60,000 bases of DNA from Symsagittifera roscoffensis (taxonomy: Eukaryota > Xenacoelomorpha > Acoela > Convolutidae), in the NCBI RefSeq assembly GCF_963678635.1, contig NC_087070.1:13366539-13426538 (forward strand), in the 5' to 3' direction. The notes beneath the pieces are model-generated. The model made no database searches and was not told where the DNA came from. It saw nothing but the letters and a program-made list of their open reading frames with translations. Position 1 is the first letter of the stretch. Every line of letters begins with the position of its first letter. The translations under genes and the position numbers were made by a program. Below are positions 24,501 to 37,310 of the stretch, piece after piece.

Positions 24501-27500
24501 TGGCCAGAAAAGCCGCTAAGAGGAAGCCCTGAATTTTAGAAAATGTCGGATGTTTGCCCTAGCAAAGTTGTTTTTAAGATGTTTGCAACACTTTTGTTTC
24601 GGCTGTTTGACATACCGAATGTTTAGACGGTACCCGTTAAGAAGCTCAGTGAAACAATAAATCGATGTGAGTTCCTTGGCCAGAAAAGCCGCTAAGAGGA
24701 AGCCCTGAATTTTAGAAAATGTCGGATGTTTGCCCTAGCAAAGTTGTTTTTAAGATGTTTGCAACACTTTTGTTTCGGCTGTTTGACATACCGAATGTTT
24801 AGACGGTACCCGTTAAGAAGCTCAGTGAAACAATAATTCGATGTGAGTTCCTTGGCCAGAAAAGCCGCTAAGAGGAAGCCCTGAATTTTAGAAAATGTCG
24901 GATGTTTGCCCTAGCAAAGTTGTTTTTAAGATGTTTGCAACACTTTTGTTTCGGCTGTTTGACATACCGAATGTTTACACGGTACCCGTTAAGAAGCTCA
25001 GTGAAACAAAAAATCGATGTGAGTTCCTTGGCCAGAAAAGCCGCTAAGAGGAAGCCCTGAATTTTAGAAAATGTCGGATGTTTGCCCTAGCAAAGTTGTT
25101 TTTAAGATGTTTGCAACACTTTTGTTTCGGCTGTTTGACATACCGAATGTTTAGACGGTACCCGTTAAGAAGCTCAGTGAAACAATAATTCGATGTGAGT
25201 TCCTTGGCCAGAAAAGCCGCTAAGAGGAAGCCCTGAATTTTAGAAAATGTCGGATGTTTGCCCTAGCAAAGTTGTTTTTAAGATGTTTGCAACACTTTTG
25301 TTTCGGCTGTTTGACATACCGAATGTTTACACGGTACCCGTTAAGAAGCTCAGTGAAACAAAAAATCGATGTGAGTTCCTTGGCCAGAAAAGCCGCTAAG
25401 AGGAAGCCCTGAATTTTAGAAAATGTCGGATGTTTGCCCTAGCAAAGTTGTTTTTAAGATGTTTGCAACACTTTTGTTTCGGCTGTTTGACATACCGAAT
25501 GTTTACACGGTACCCGTTAAGAAGCTCAGTGAAACAATAAATCGATGTGAGTTCCTTGGCCAGAAAAGCCGCTAAGAGGAAGCCCTGAATTTTAGAAAAT
25601 GTCGGATGTTTGCCCTAGCAAAGTTGTTTTTAAGATGTTTGCAACACTTTTGTTTCGGCTGTTTGACATACCGAATGTTTACACGGTACCCGTTAAGAAG
25701 CTCAGTGAAACAAAAAATCGATGTGAGTTCCTTGGCCAGAAAAGCCGCTAAGAGGAAGCCCTGAATTTTAGAAAATGTCGGATGTTTGCCCTAGCAAAGT
25801 TGTTTTTAAGATGTTTGCAACACTTTTGTTTCGGCTGTTTGACATACCGAATGTTTACACGGTACCCGTTAAGAAGCTCAGTGAAACAATAAATCGATGT
25901 GAGTTCCTTGGCCAGAAAAGCCGCTAAGAGGAAGCCCTGAATTTTAGAAAATGTCGGATGTTTGCCCTAGCAAAGTTGTTTTTAAGATGTTTGCAACACT
26001 TTTGTTTCGGCTGTTTGACATACCGAATGTTTACACGGTACCCGTTAAGAAGCTCAGTGAAACAATAAATCGATGTGAGTTCCTTGGCCAGAAAAGCCGC
26101 TAAGAGGAAGCCCTGAATTTTAGAAAATGTCGGATGTTTGCCCTAGCAAAGTTGTTTTTAAGATGTTTGCAACACTTTTGTTTCGGCTGTTTGACATACC
26201 GAATGTTTAGACGGTACCCGTTAAGAAGCTCAGTGAAACAATAATTCGATGTGAGTTCCTTGGCCAGAAAAGCCGCTAAGAGGAAGCCCTGAATTTTAGA
26301 AAATGTCGAATGTTTGCCCTAGCAAAGTTGTTTTTAAGATGTTTGCAACGCTTTTGTTTCGGCTGTTTGACATACCGAATGTTTACACGGTACCCGTTAA
26401 GAAGCTCAGTGAAACAAAAAATCGATGTGAGTTCCTTGGCCAGAAAAGCCGCTAAGAGGAAGCCCTGAATTTTAGAAAATGTCGGATGTTTGCCCTAGCA
26501 AAGTTGTTTTTAAGATGTTTGCAACACTTTTGTTTCGGCTGTTTGACATACCGAATGTTTAGACGGTACCCGTTAAGAAGCTCAGTGAAACAATAAATCG
26601 ATGTGAGTTCCTTGGCCAGAAAAGCCGCTAAGAGGAAGCCCTGAATTTTAGAAAATGTCGGATGTTTGCCCTAGCAAAGTTGTTTTTAAGATGTTTGCAA
26701 CACTTTTGTTTCGGCTGTTTGACATACCGAATGTTTACACGGTACCCGTTAAGAAGCTCAGTGAAACAATAAATCGATGTGAGTTCCTTGGTCAGAAAAG
26801 CCGCTAAGAGGAAGCCCTGAATTTTAGAAAATGTCGGATGTTTGCCCTAGCAAAGTTGTTTTTAAGATGTTTGCAACACTTTTGTTTCGGCTGTTTGACA
26901 TACCGAATGTTTAGACGGTACCCGTTAAGAAGCTCAGTGAAACAATAAATCGATGTGAGTTCCTTGGCCAGAAAAGCCGCTAAGAGGAAGCCCTGAATTT
27001 TAGAAAATGTCGGATGTTTGCCCTAGCAAAGTTGTTTTTAAGATGTTTGCAACACTTTTGTTTCGGCTGTTTGACATACCGAATGTTTACACGGTACCCG
27101 TTAAGAAGCTCAGTGAAACAATAAATCGATGTGAGTTCCTTGGTCAGAAAAGCCGCTAAGAGGAAGCCCTGAATTTTAGAAAATGTCGGATGTTTGCCCT
27201 AGCAAAGTTGTTTTTAAGATGTTTGCAACACTTTTGTTTCGGCTGTTTGACATACCGAATGTTTAGACGGTACCCGTTAAGAAGCTCAGTGAAACAATAA
27301 ATCGATGTGAGTTCCTTGGCCAGAAAAGCCGCTAAGAGGAAGCCCTGAATTTTAGAAAATGTCGGATGTTTGCCCTAGCAAAGTTGTTTTTAAGATGTTT
27401 GCAACACTTTTGTTTCGGCTGTTTGACATACCGAATGTTTAGACGGTACCCGTTAAGAAGCTCAGTGAAACAATAATTCGATGTGAGTTCCTTGGCCAGA

Positions 27501-30500
27501 AAAGCCGCTAAGAGGAAGCCCTGAATTTTAGAAAATGTCGGATGTTTGCCCTAGCAAAGTTGTTTTTAAGATGTTTGCAACACTTTTGTTTCGGCTGTTT
27601 GACATACCGAATGTTTAGACGGTACCCGTTAAGAAGCTCAGTGAAACAATAAATCGATGTGAGTTCCTTGGCCAGAAAAGCCGCTAAGAGGAAGCCCTGA
27701 ATTTTAGAAAATGTCGGATGTTTGCCCTAGCAAAGTTGTTTTTAAGATGTTTGCAACACTTTTGTTTCGGCTGTTTGACATACCGAATGTTTAGACGGTA
27801 CCCGTTAAGAAGCTCAGTGAAACAATAATTCGATGTGAGTTCCTTGGCCAGAAAAGCCGCTAAGAGGAAGCCCTGAATTTTAGAAAATGTCGGATGTTTG
27901 CCCTAGCAAAGTTGTTTTTAGGATGTTTGCAACACTTTTGTTTCGGCTGTTTGACATACCGAACGTTTAGACGGTACCCGTTAAGAAGCTCAGTGAAACA
28001 ATAATTCGATGTGAGTTCCTTGGCCAGAAAAGCCGCTAAGAGGAAGCCCTGAATTTTAGAAAATGTCGGATGTTTGCCCTAGCAAAGTTGTTTTTAAGAT
28101 GTTTGCAACACTTTTGTTTCGGCTGTTTGACATACCGAATGTTTAGACGGTACCCGTTAAGAAGCTCAGTGAAACAATAATTCGATGTGAGTTCCTTGGC
28201 CAGAAAAGCCGCTAAGAGGAAGCCCTGAATTTTAGAAAATGTCGGATGTTTGCCCTAGCAAAGTTGTTTTTAAGATGTTTGCAACACTTTTGTTTCGGCT
28301 GTTTGACATACCGAATGTTTACACGGTACCCGTTAAGAAGCTCAGTGAAACAAAAAATCGATGTGAGTTCCTTGGCCAGAAAAGCCGCTAAGAGGAAGCC
28401 CTGAATTTTAGAAAATGTCGGATGTTTGCCCTAGCAAAGTTGTTTTTAAGATGTTTGCAACACTTTTGTTTCGGCTGTTTGACATACCGAATGTTTACAC
28501 GGTACCCGTTAAGAAGCTCAGTGAAACAATAAATCGATGTGAGTTCCTTGGCCAGAAAAGCCGCTAAGAGGAAGCCCTGAATTTTAGAAAATGTCGGATG
28601 TTTGCCCTAGCAAAGTTGTTTTTAAGATGTTTGCAACACTTTTGTTTCGGCTGTTTGACATACCGAATGTTTACACGGTACCCGTTAAGAAGCTCAGTGA
28701 AACAATAAATCGATGTGAGTTCCTTGGTCAGAAAAGCCGCTAAGAGGAAGCCCTGAATTTTAGAAAATGTCGGATGTTTGCCCTAGCAAAGTTGTTTTTA
28801 AGATGTTTGCAACACTTTTGTTTCGGCTGTTTGACATACCGAATGTTTAGACGGTACCCGTTAAGAAGCTCAGTGAAACAATAAATCGATGTGAGTTCCT
28901 TGGCCAGAAAAGCCGCTAAGAGGAAGCCCTGAATTTTAGAAAATGTCGGATGTTTGCCCTAGCAAAGTTGTTTTTAAGATGTTTGCAACACTTTTGTTTC
29001 GGCTGTTTGACATACCGAATGTTTAGACGGTACCCGTTAAGAAGCTCAGTGAAACAATAATTCGATGTGAGTTCCTTGGCCAGAAAAGCCGCTAAGAGGA
29101 AGCCCTGAATTTTAGAAAATGTCGGATGTTTGCCCTAGCAAAGTTGTTTTTAAGATGTTTGCAACACTTTTGTTTCGGCTGTTTGACATACCGAATGTTT
29201 AGACGGTACCCGTTAAGAAGCTCAGTGAAACAATAAATCGATGTGAGTTCCTTGGCCAGAAAAGCCGCTAAGAGGAAGCCCTGAATTTTAGAAAATGTCG
29301 GATGTTTGCCCTAGCAAAGTTGTTTTTAAGATGTTTGCAACACTTTTGTTTCGGCTGTTTGACATACCGAATGTTTAGACGGTACCCGTTAAGAAGCTCA
29401 GTGAAACAATAATTCGATGTGAGTTCCTTGGCCAGAAAAGCCGCTAAGAGGAAGCCCTGAATTTTAGAAAATGTCGGATGTTTGCCCTAGCAAAGTTGTT
29501 TTTAAGATGTTTGCAACACTTTTGTTTCGGCTGTTTGACATACCGAATGTTTAGACGGTACCCGTTAAGAAGCTCAGTGAAACAATAAATCGATGTGAGT
29601 TCCTTGGCCAGAAAAGCCGCTAAGAGGAAGCCCTGAATTTTAGAAAATGTCGGATGTTTGCCCTAGCAAAGTTGTTTTTAAGATGTTTGCAACACTTTTG
29701 TTTCGGCTGTTTGACATACCGAATGTTTAGACGGTACCCGTTAAGAAGCTCAGTGAAACAATAATTCGATGTGAGTTCCTTGGCCAGAAAAGCCGCTAAG
29801 AGGAAGCCCTGAATTTTAGAAAATGTCGGATGTTTGCCCTAGCAAAGTTGTTTTTAAGATGTTTGCAACACTTTTGTTTCGGCTGTTTGACATACCGAGT
29901 GTTTAGACGGTACCCGTTAAGAAGCTCAGTGAAACAATAATTCGATGTGAGTTCCTTGGCCAGAAAAGCCGCTAAGAGGAAGCCCTGAATTTTAGAAAAT
30001 GTCGGATGTTTGCCCTAGCAAAGTTGTTTTTAAGATGTTTGCAACACTTTTGTTTCGGCTGTTTGACATACGGAATGTTTAGACGGTACCCGTTAAGAAG
30101 CTCAGTGAAACAATAAATCGATGTGAGTTCCTTGGCCAGAAAAGCCGCTAAGAGGAAGCCCTGAATTTTAGAAAATGTCGGATGTTTGCCCTAGCAAAGT
30201 TGTTTTTAAGATGTTTGCAACACTTTTGTTTCGGCTGTTTGACATACCGAATGTTTAGACGGTACCCGTTAAGAAGCTCAGTGAAACAATAAATCGATGT
30301 GAGTTCCTTGGCCAGAAAAGCCGCTAAGAGGAAGCCCTGAATTTTAGAAAATGTCGGATGTTTGCCCTAGCAAAGTTGTTTTTAAGATGTTTGCAACACT
30401 TTTGTTTCGGCTGTTTGACATACCGAATGTTTAGACGGTACCCGTTAAGAAGCTCAGTGAAACAATAATTCGATGTGAGTTCCTTGGCCAGAAAAGCCGC

Positions 30501-31753
30501 TAAGAGGAAGCCCTGAATTTTAGAAAATGTCGGATGTTTGCCCTAGCAAAGTTGTTTTTAAGATGTTTGCAACACTTTTGTTTCGGCTGTTTGACATACC
30601 GAATGTTTAGACGGTACCCGTTAAGAAGCTCAGTGAAACAATAAATCGATGTGAGTTCCTTGGCCAGAAAAGCCGCTAAGAGGAAGCCCTGAATTTTAGA
30701 AAATGTCGGATGTTTGCCCTAGCAAAGTTGTTTTTAAGATGTTTGCAACACTTTTGTTTCGGCTGTTTGACATACCGAATGTTTACACGGTACCCGTTAA
30801 GAAGCTCAGTGAAACAATAAATCGATGTGAGTTCCTTGGCCAGAAAAGCCGCTAAGAGGAAGCCCTGAATTTTAGAAAATGTCGGATGTTTGCCCTAGCA
30901 AAGTTGTTTTTAAGATGTTTGCAACACTTTTGTTTCGGCTGTTTGACATACCGAATGTTTAGATGGTACCCGTTAAGAAGCTCAGTGAAACAATAAATCG
31001 ATGTGAGTTCCTTGGCCAGAAAAGCCGCTAAGAGGAAGCCCTGAATTTTAGAAAATGTCGGATGTTTGCCCTAGCAAAGTTGTTTTTAAGATGTTTGCAA
31101 CACTTTTGTTTCGGCTGTTTGACATACCGAATGTTTAGACGGTACCCGTTAAGAAGCTCAGTGAAACAATAATTCGATGTGAGTTCCTTGGCCAGAAAAG
31201 CCGCTAAGAGGAAGCCCTGAATTTTAGAAAATGTCGGATGTTTGCCCTAGCAAAGTTGTTTTTAAGATGTTTGCAACACTTTTGTTTCGGCTGTTTGACA
31301 TACCGAATGTTTAGACGGTACCCGTTAAGAAGCTCAGTGAAACAATAAATCGATGTGAGTTCCTTGGCCAGAAAAGCCGCTAAGAGGAAGCCCTGAATTT
31401 TAGAAAATGTCGGATGTTTGCCCTAGCAAAGTTGTTTTTAAGATGTTTGCAACACTTTTGTTTCGGCTGTTTGACATACCGAATGTTTAGACGGTACCCG
31501 TTAAGAAGCTCAGTGAAACAATAATTCGATGTGAGTTCCTTGGCCAGAAAAGCCGCTAAGAGGAAGCCCTGAATTTTAGAAAATGTCGGATGTTTGCCCT
31601 AGCAAAGTTGTTTTTAAGATGTTTGCAACACTTTTGTTTCGGCTGTTTGACATACCGAATGTTTACACGGTACCCGTTAAGAAGCTCAGTGAAACAATAA
31701 ATCGATGTGAGTTCCTTGGCCAGAAAAGCCGCTAAGAGGAAGCCCTGAATTTT
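15555..31753. repeat. 176 bp satellite array, 92 units
   Basis: The distance from the first GAATTTTAGAAAATGTCGGA-like block at 15555 to the last at 31747 is 16192 bp, exactly 92 x 176. Only occasional 1 bp indels occur (for example near 16956 and 23490), and they cancel. Units in the interior are nearly identical. Variation is concentrated at a few sites: ACACGG or AGACGG before TACCCG; AATAAATCG, AATAATTCG or AAAAAATCG; and ACCGAATG or ACCGGATG. In the right third the AGACGG/AATAAATCG and AGACGG/AATAATTCG types often alternate, giving a 352 bp dimer. Units at the left edge are more diverged. No reading frame survives across units (176 is not a multiple of 3). Confidence 0.98.
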
Positions 31754-32747
31754 TATCGTTCACAGATTGAGAAGTGGCTTAAATTTAAAATAAAACTAAA
31801 TTCATCTCTTCCTTTTCCAAAAAATTCTCACTTGACTTCACAAACTGAAATTTTTTACCAACTGAAATATTGGATCCTTTCGAAAGCTTAAAACAATTTC
31901 GGTGCTTCGCTAAATTTTGGTCTTAAAATCTTGTTAGTTATATTATAACCCTCATCCAAACGTTTCGCTAAAATTGACGCAGATTTGGCTTCTCTCGTCA
32001 AAAAACCACCTACCCAGAAAAAATACTTGAAAATTACAATATTGTTTCGTTTTCTTTTCCAGTTGGTTTTCTAATTGATTGTGAAAGTCCATTATTTTCT
32101 TAATTTTGCTGTGCTACCAGCCTGTAAATAATTCATGTCAGCTGCTAGTGAAAGTTCCCCGCAAAGTTTCTCTTCTGTTCATTTTCATCTTCTATCCACA
32201 TCAGGTGTTCGCATTTTGCTCATTATTTTCTGTTTGTATAGGTGGCACCTGTACATTTTAAATCTGATCCACATCTCGGTCCAAACATATCGCCGCTACT
32301 CGTTAGTGGGAATATGTAGTTTTATTTCCAATTTGACGATGAATTTTAAATTTCTTCTCTGACATGTTTTAGTGCAATTTATGATCATTTCTTCAAAAAA
32401 CTCTATTACAATTAGTTAAAAAACCCGTTTATTATTTTCGGAAGCTTAGATTATTTTGCAGCAATGCACAAGGAGGCACTGAGTGGTAGGTGCTGGTCTC
32501 TTTTTTCATATTTTTTGCTATTGAACTAGTCTAAAAAGAATTAAAGCCTTTTTTTCATACTTTTGCTATTTTCTTTTTAACTAAGCTCACTTTTTGTGTT
32601 AAAAATTAAAATGAAACAAGTTTTTTAAATTAAATGAAATAGTATCAGTTTACTAGTTAGAAAATAGCAGTGCTGTAATGTTTACTGCAAACAATTTGCA
32701 AATTTATGCTTTCCCTGAACACTAGGGAGTAAAAATAAAAAGTAAAA
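31754..32747. other. Upstream region of the WSC gene
   Basis: About 1 kb between the satellite and the first coding exon of the WSC gene. The promoter is presumably here, but no clear core element is visible. The open frame at 32135-32362 has no recognisable features. Confidence 0.5.
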
Positions 32748-33497
32748 ATGACGGTTTGTGTTCTAGCTTGTGTGCTGTTGTTGTTCCTCTTTTTCGCCCC
32801 TGAGACCTCTTGTGGCTCCCCCTCTGTCCCTCCCCCTTGTGACAATGAAGTGGACAGCTGTGTGACTGATGACGACTGTGTTGTGGGCACTGGCAGGGAT
32901 GATCTAGTGTGTATGGCCACTGGCACCCCCGACAACCCTGGTCCCAAGAACTGTCTCTGCAAACCCGGATACTACGGGAACCCACAGGAACCATGCAAAA
33001 GTAACTTACATCACATCAGTGCCTGACGCGCCATTTTCGACCTACGGTTTCATATTGTTCTAAGAATGCCAAATGTCGTAAAAACAACATTTAAAATTTT
33101 GCATTCAAAACTTTTTAGAAACGATAAATCTGACAGAACTCAATGTGAATATTAATTGTATCCAAATAGTATTTTTTCGAACTTGCACTCTTGAATACTC
33201 TTGTAGTTCAAGATGCCTGCTCATTTAACACGTGAAATAAAAGGCCGTCAAGAAGTTGAACTCACCTTCCAACTAACTGTCTGTTCGTTTTAGTGGAGAG
33301 CGATGCAGCCCCTATCTTTGGAATGTACTCTGGCTGTTACGCAGTGGACAAGACAGACCGGAAGATAACACAGGCGGCGGGGGACTACAAGCCAGGGGTG
33401 CTGAACACGTACAGTTGCAGAGAGGCCTGCTCCAACCAGAACAGTGCCTATGCTGTACTGCAAGAGGGCGACCTCTGCTTCTGCTCCGACGACATAA
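32748..33497 (+). CDS. Secreted WSC-domain protein, first two exons (partial)
   Basis: Exon 1 is 32748-33000 and exon 2 is 33294-33497, joined across AAAA|GTAACT ... GTTTTAG|TGG; codon 85 is split A+TG. Exon 2 is 204 nt and ends at a GTGAGC donor, again in phase 1. Residues 1-22 form a signal peptide (hydrophobic run VLLLFLFF, cleavage near SCG). Residues 30-84 are Cys-rich and end in CLCKPGYYGN, resembling an EGF-like fold. Residues 91-152 fit the first half of a WSC domain: GMYSGCYAVD, then CREACSNQN, YAVLQEGDLCFC. WSC domains are small Cys-rich carbohydrate-binding modules of secreted or surface proteins. The second half of the domain and the 3' end were not found. They may lie in or beyond the repeat-rich region with the gap and retroelement, or the gene may be broken. 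Confidence 0.75.
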
Positions 33498-33644
33498 GTG
33501 AGCACCATTCAGTGCTTGTTCTTAACAAAATCCTTTGATTCAATTAGTTTGCGAAACGGAGCAAAAACGTAGTTGAAACAAGCATTACCGGTTACTCTGT
33601 AAATAACACAATATTCTGAACAGTCTTAAATTTTTTTTTCAGAT

Positions 33645-34140
33645 TAGTGTCGTTTTTTCTGCGTGGTGTGATGAAAAGATCTAGATGAAAAATCGGCCCT
33701 AAGCATATTTTACAGTCATAATAAAACAGGCCAATTGGAAAGAGTTTTTATCGAAAAATTACCAGAAAAACGGGAAAAAATCGTATAACTTTTTTCTTCA
33801 AATTTTCATTTTTTTGCAGTTTTAATTCCCAAAATGTCGGTTAACAACTACAAAAACCAATTTTACTCTTCTGAAACACAGTTTTTACGGCGTAAATTTA
33901 GCGTAAATAAAGTATTGTGAGCCTGCAGGCTCGCCTTATTAGATTTTAAACCGGGTTTTTCTGTCAAAACTTTTTATTGTCGTTGGAATCACGACTGAAA
34001 TGGTTGAAACATGAATCACTCAACCCATTCCGATGATTATTTGTGGTAGCTGGTTTTGCGTGGAAAACAAAAACAACCAAAACACACCCGAATACAAAGC
34101 TCTTCCGAGAGTCAAAAGGTGACGCTCTGAGCCACATCTC
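33645..34140. repeat. Dispersed repeat, copy 2
   Basis: Lies downstream of exon 2 of the WSC gene, probably in its next intron. Its ends match copy 1 at 15043-15420 (ATTAGTGTCGTTTTTTCTGC at left; TGTCGTTGGAATCACGACTG and GATTATTTGTGGTA at right). It contains a 14 bp perfect palindrome, GAGCCTGCAGGCTC, at 33919-33932. Confidence 0.55.
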
Positions 34141-35058
34141 TGCCGACAGCGCAAACTAAGATTTAATTAAAGCAACTAGGTTGTTGACAAAACCCAGAGG
34201 AGGGTCATTTTGGAACCAGTTCTAAACTAGTATTTATAATTGGATATAAATACAACTATATTATTGATAAAACTATCACTAAAACTAAGATTTTAATAAC
34301 TATAACCAATCATATTCCATCTCTAACATTGACAGTTATTTGTAAGAAGTTTCAGCACCAGAACAATTTGAATAAAACATTGAATACAGTTGTTCTCCTT
34401 CTGGATAAACTCCAAGAACTAACTCGCAAAAACCAGTATACACTAGATCTCTTGAGACTAGGAGATATAAGAGTAAGATTAAGATTGGTATTAGACTAAG
34501 ATGTCGCACGAATCTATCCGGCCGAAAATAAGATAGCGTGACGAACAGACGGTGTACTTTATCTGAAATTACTCCATGAGTATAGACCAAGGTCATAACT
34601 CAATTTGACAACCAAGCACTTTGTGACGCATTGTGATACAGTTCTCCGAAATGGTACATGCTTTAAGGCTGTTCATAGCCAAGGTAATTGGTGACATATG
34701 GGAGGCATTTGTGGTTCACCCAGTCAATGTAGTTCAAAGCAGCAGTAATTTCAGTGCTTCACGAAGAACTCCAGACAGTCCACATTCCAGTTCCACTTAT
34801 AGTCTCACACGGAATAGGAGGTCGGTTTTAACTTCTTCATTTTGAGTTCAGCAGAAACCGCATGGCTGTTCGGCGAGTACTTGAGTCTCGTGATTTGTTG
34901 TACCATTTTCTGCAATTCGGATCCGCAAAGAATGTTTTTCGCCTATAAGTTAGAAATATGAACTACTGTTCTTTTCATTGTTAGGTCTTCCCAGTTGGCA
35001 GCCATTTAGGGGGCAGTATCTATGTCTAGCTTGCCATTTTTTATCTTCCAATCGCCTT
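34141..35058. other. Non-coding DNA before the assembly gap
   Basis: No recognisable gene. Open frames at 34336-34596 (minus) and 34633-34845 (plus) have no domain features. I looked for the missing half of the WSC domain (spaced Cys with a CGG close) and did not find it. Confidence 0.5.
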
Positions 35059-35258
35059 NNNNNNNNNNNNNNNNNNNNNNNNNNNNNNNNNNNNNNNNNN
35101 NNNNNNNNNNNNNNNNNNNNNNNNNNNNNNNNNNNNNNNNNNNNNNNNNNNNNNNNNNNNNNNNNNNNNNNNNNNNNNNNNNNNNNNNNNNNNNNNNNNN
35201 NNNNNNNNNNNNNNNNNNNNNNNNNNNNNNNNNNNNNNNNNNNNNNNNNNNNNNNNNN
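35059..35258. other. Assembly gap, 200 N
   Basis: Exactly 200 unknown bases, a round number typical of a placeholder, so the true size is unknown. A missing WSC exon could lie here. Confidence 1.
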
Positions 35259-35360
35259 GATTATAAAGGCTATATAATCGATTTCGTGGTCTGAATTTTA
35301 CATCCGTAATGATTTATAATCGATTATTTTTGTCTCGGGAATCCATTATAATCGATTAGA
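35259..35360. repeat. TATAATCGATTA motif cluster beside the gap
   Basis: The near-palindromic motif TATAATCGATT(A) occurs at 35273, 35315 and 35347 within 90 bases of the gap. This may be the edge of a collapsed short tandem repeat that caused the gap. Confidence 0.6.
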
Positions 35361-36032
35361 ACCCATGGACGCTCGGTGCGGGTTGTCATTTGCTCTTTGA
35401 TTTCATGTTGCTTGGCCTTGCTTGACATAATTGGTAACTATTTCTTTTGTTTCAATTTAGGGGGCCGAGTGCTCTCGCAACCACCCACAGCCATAACTTC
35501 ATCTTAAATCGGACTTCTCTTGCTTACAGTATCGAGAGCTTCTATACGCCTCACTAAAGATAACAAAGTCATTGTCGCACCTGTTGCACTTCGCGCAGTT
35601 TTTTCCATCAACTTTAAATTCGGGAAAAATTATCCCAAATTAGAGGTCATTGTCTTAGCATGCTTTCTCTGAAAGTAAACATAAGAATAAAAAACATCAA
35701 AATCCACTGAGAATTTTAAAGTCAATTGAGAAGCTTAAAAACAACTGAGAAATTTGAATAAAATTTGAGAAATAAAATGACGGCCATAAACAGAAATGAG
35801 TAAATCCATATTTTAACCATTCAGCAGTGGGAACAAAAGACAGAAGTGCGCGGAACATGCGAAAGTTAAAATACAAAGTCGCCACAAACATTGCGTCAAA
35901 ACGGCAACATCCAAATTGCATCACAAAAGTCGAATTATTTACTATTTTTTATTCTCTGTTTTGAACTTTTTTTTTTAAAACATCCCGAGGGCAAATTGTG
36001 CACTAGATAGGCGCACAATTTTGTGTCTGCAT
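35361..36032. other. Non-coding DNA, no gene seen
   Basis: A good splice-acceptor-like sequence (pyrimidine-rich, ending TTTCAATTTAG) is at about 35460, but the frame that would follow WSC exon 2 stops after 15 codons with no WSC features. I did not call an exon. Confidence 0.5.
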
Positions 36033-36250
36033 GTTCTTGGATTCCAGAGACAAGTCTTTAAATCCGTTCCAAATTGTAAGTGAATTCCACTAACAAACTT
36101 TCAGTGGATTCAGCGTACAAAAACCGGTAACGTAAATTTTGTCGGCACTTTTGTTTTGTTGTGGATTCCGCGACAAGCAAACATAGCTAGTTGTTCTGGA
36201 ATCCGCAAAATGTTAGCGGTTTCTGCAAATTGTAAGTGCAAACTCCGCAG
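36033..36250. repeat. Scattered GGATTCC mini-repeats, block 1
   Basis: Degenerate units built around (T)GGATTCCGC or its complement GCGGAATCC, often joined to AATTGTAAGTG, recur every 25-40 bases in both orientations. The same motifs appear in block 2 at 36945-37310. Confidence 0.55.
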
Positions 36251-36469
36251 TTTTGTTTACTACTGATCTTACATATGAACAAATAAAAGCGAGAGGTGGA
36301 ATTAGTAACTATAGCAACGCGCAATTTGAAAGCAAGGACTTATCGATTTGTCAGCGGAGTCCACAAACGAATCTTAGAACTTTGGTTAACTAAATAGGTG
36401 CGGATGTCAAATCTTTATCGATCATCTGATGATCGAATGATTTTTTGGGATCGGAAAATACAATCATTG

Positions 36470-36890
36470 AATGCCATTTAGGGTTTGAAATGGTTTGAAA
36501 TGGGTTTGAAATGGCAGTTCAGTTACTCATCAGCATTGGAGGTGAGATGGTTGAGTTGGTTAAAAAATCATCATCACTCATCAGTATTTGAGATGAGATG
36601 GTTCAGTAGATGAGATAAAAATCTCATACAAGCTATAAAAAATACAGTACTAAATACAGTGAGATTGATGGCAAGATTTGAGAACAAATTTGGGTTGACA
36701 GGAATTAATTGAGATTGAAGTGGTATAATTGACAGGAACTGAGATCGAAGTTTGATATGTTTGACAAGAAATGAAATCGAAGTTGTGTAACAGGAAATGA
36801 GAGCGAAGTTGGTGAGAGGAATTGAGATTGACAGGTGTTTCAACTGGTAGCTGATCAACATAGTAAATGAATTTGAGCTTGCTGGTGACC
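36470..36890. repeat. Degenerate short-unit repeat
   Basis: Starts with three GTTTGAAATGG-type units. It then continues with loosely repeated blocks of TGAGAT(T/C)GAAGT and TGACAGGAA about 30-40 bases apart. It separates the two mini-repeat blocks. Open frames on the minus strand (36574-36892) are artefacts of the repeated composition. Confidence 0.5.
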
Positions 36891-36944
36891 ACCTAGTAAT
36901 TAAAAGTTATATTTTAAAACGTTACTACTTGTAACCATATATGT

Positions 36945-37310
36945 AAACAGAATCCGCAAACAAAATTCGGATTCCAGTTACACTTTGCAGATTTCACCCA
37001 CAATTTGCGGATTCAACTTAGAAATTGCAGATTTCATTTACAGTTGTGCATTCCGCAACAGCTCAATTCAACTATACAAATGTCTTATCATTTGTTTGTG
37101 GATTCCACAAATTGTTCTGGATTCCGCAATTATACTTGCGGATTCCACAAATTGGCCTATTTTGGAGCCATTTTGAGCGGTACAATCTTTTAGTTTTTTG
37201 TTGATGGATTTTAAAACAGGAGAGAAGATTAAGAAAAAGTAGCAATGTTGCAGATTCTGCGGCAAATTTGTTTTTGGCCTGTTGCGGATTCCACTTACAA
37301 TGCACAGAAT
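36945..37310. repeat. Scattered GGATTCC mini-repeats, block 2
   Basis: About a dozen copies of GCGGATTCCAC-like motifs and their relatives (GCAGATTTCA, GGATTCCGCAA), often followed by AAATTG or TTACAA, spaced 20-40 bases. It lies directly beside the retroelement insertion at 37385. Confidence 0.6.

Noticed and set aside
15555-31753. CRISPR-like array
   Set aside because: There are no unique spacers; entire 176 bp units repeat, and the genome is eukaryotic.
34978-35294. Open frames running through the N gap
   Set aside because: Most of their length is unknown sequence.
35450-35510. Third exon of the WSC gene
   Set aside because: The acceptor looks good, but the required frame stops after 15 codons without WSC cysteines.
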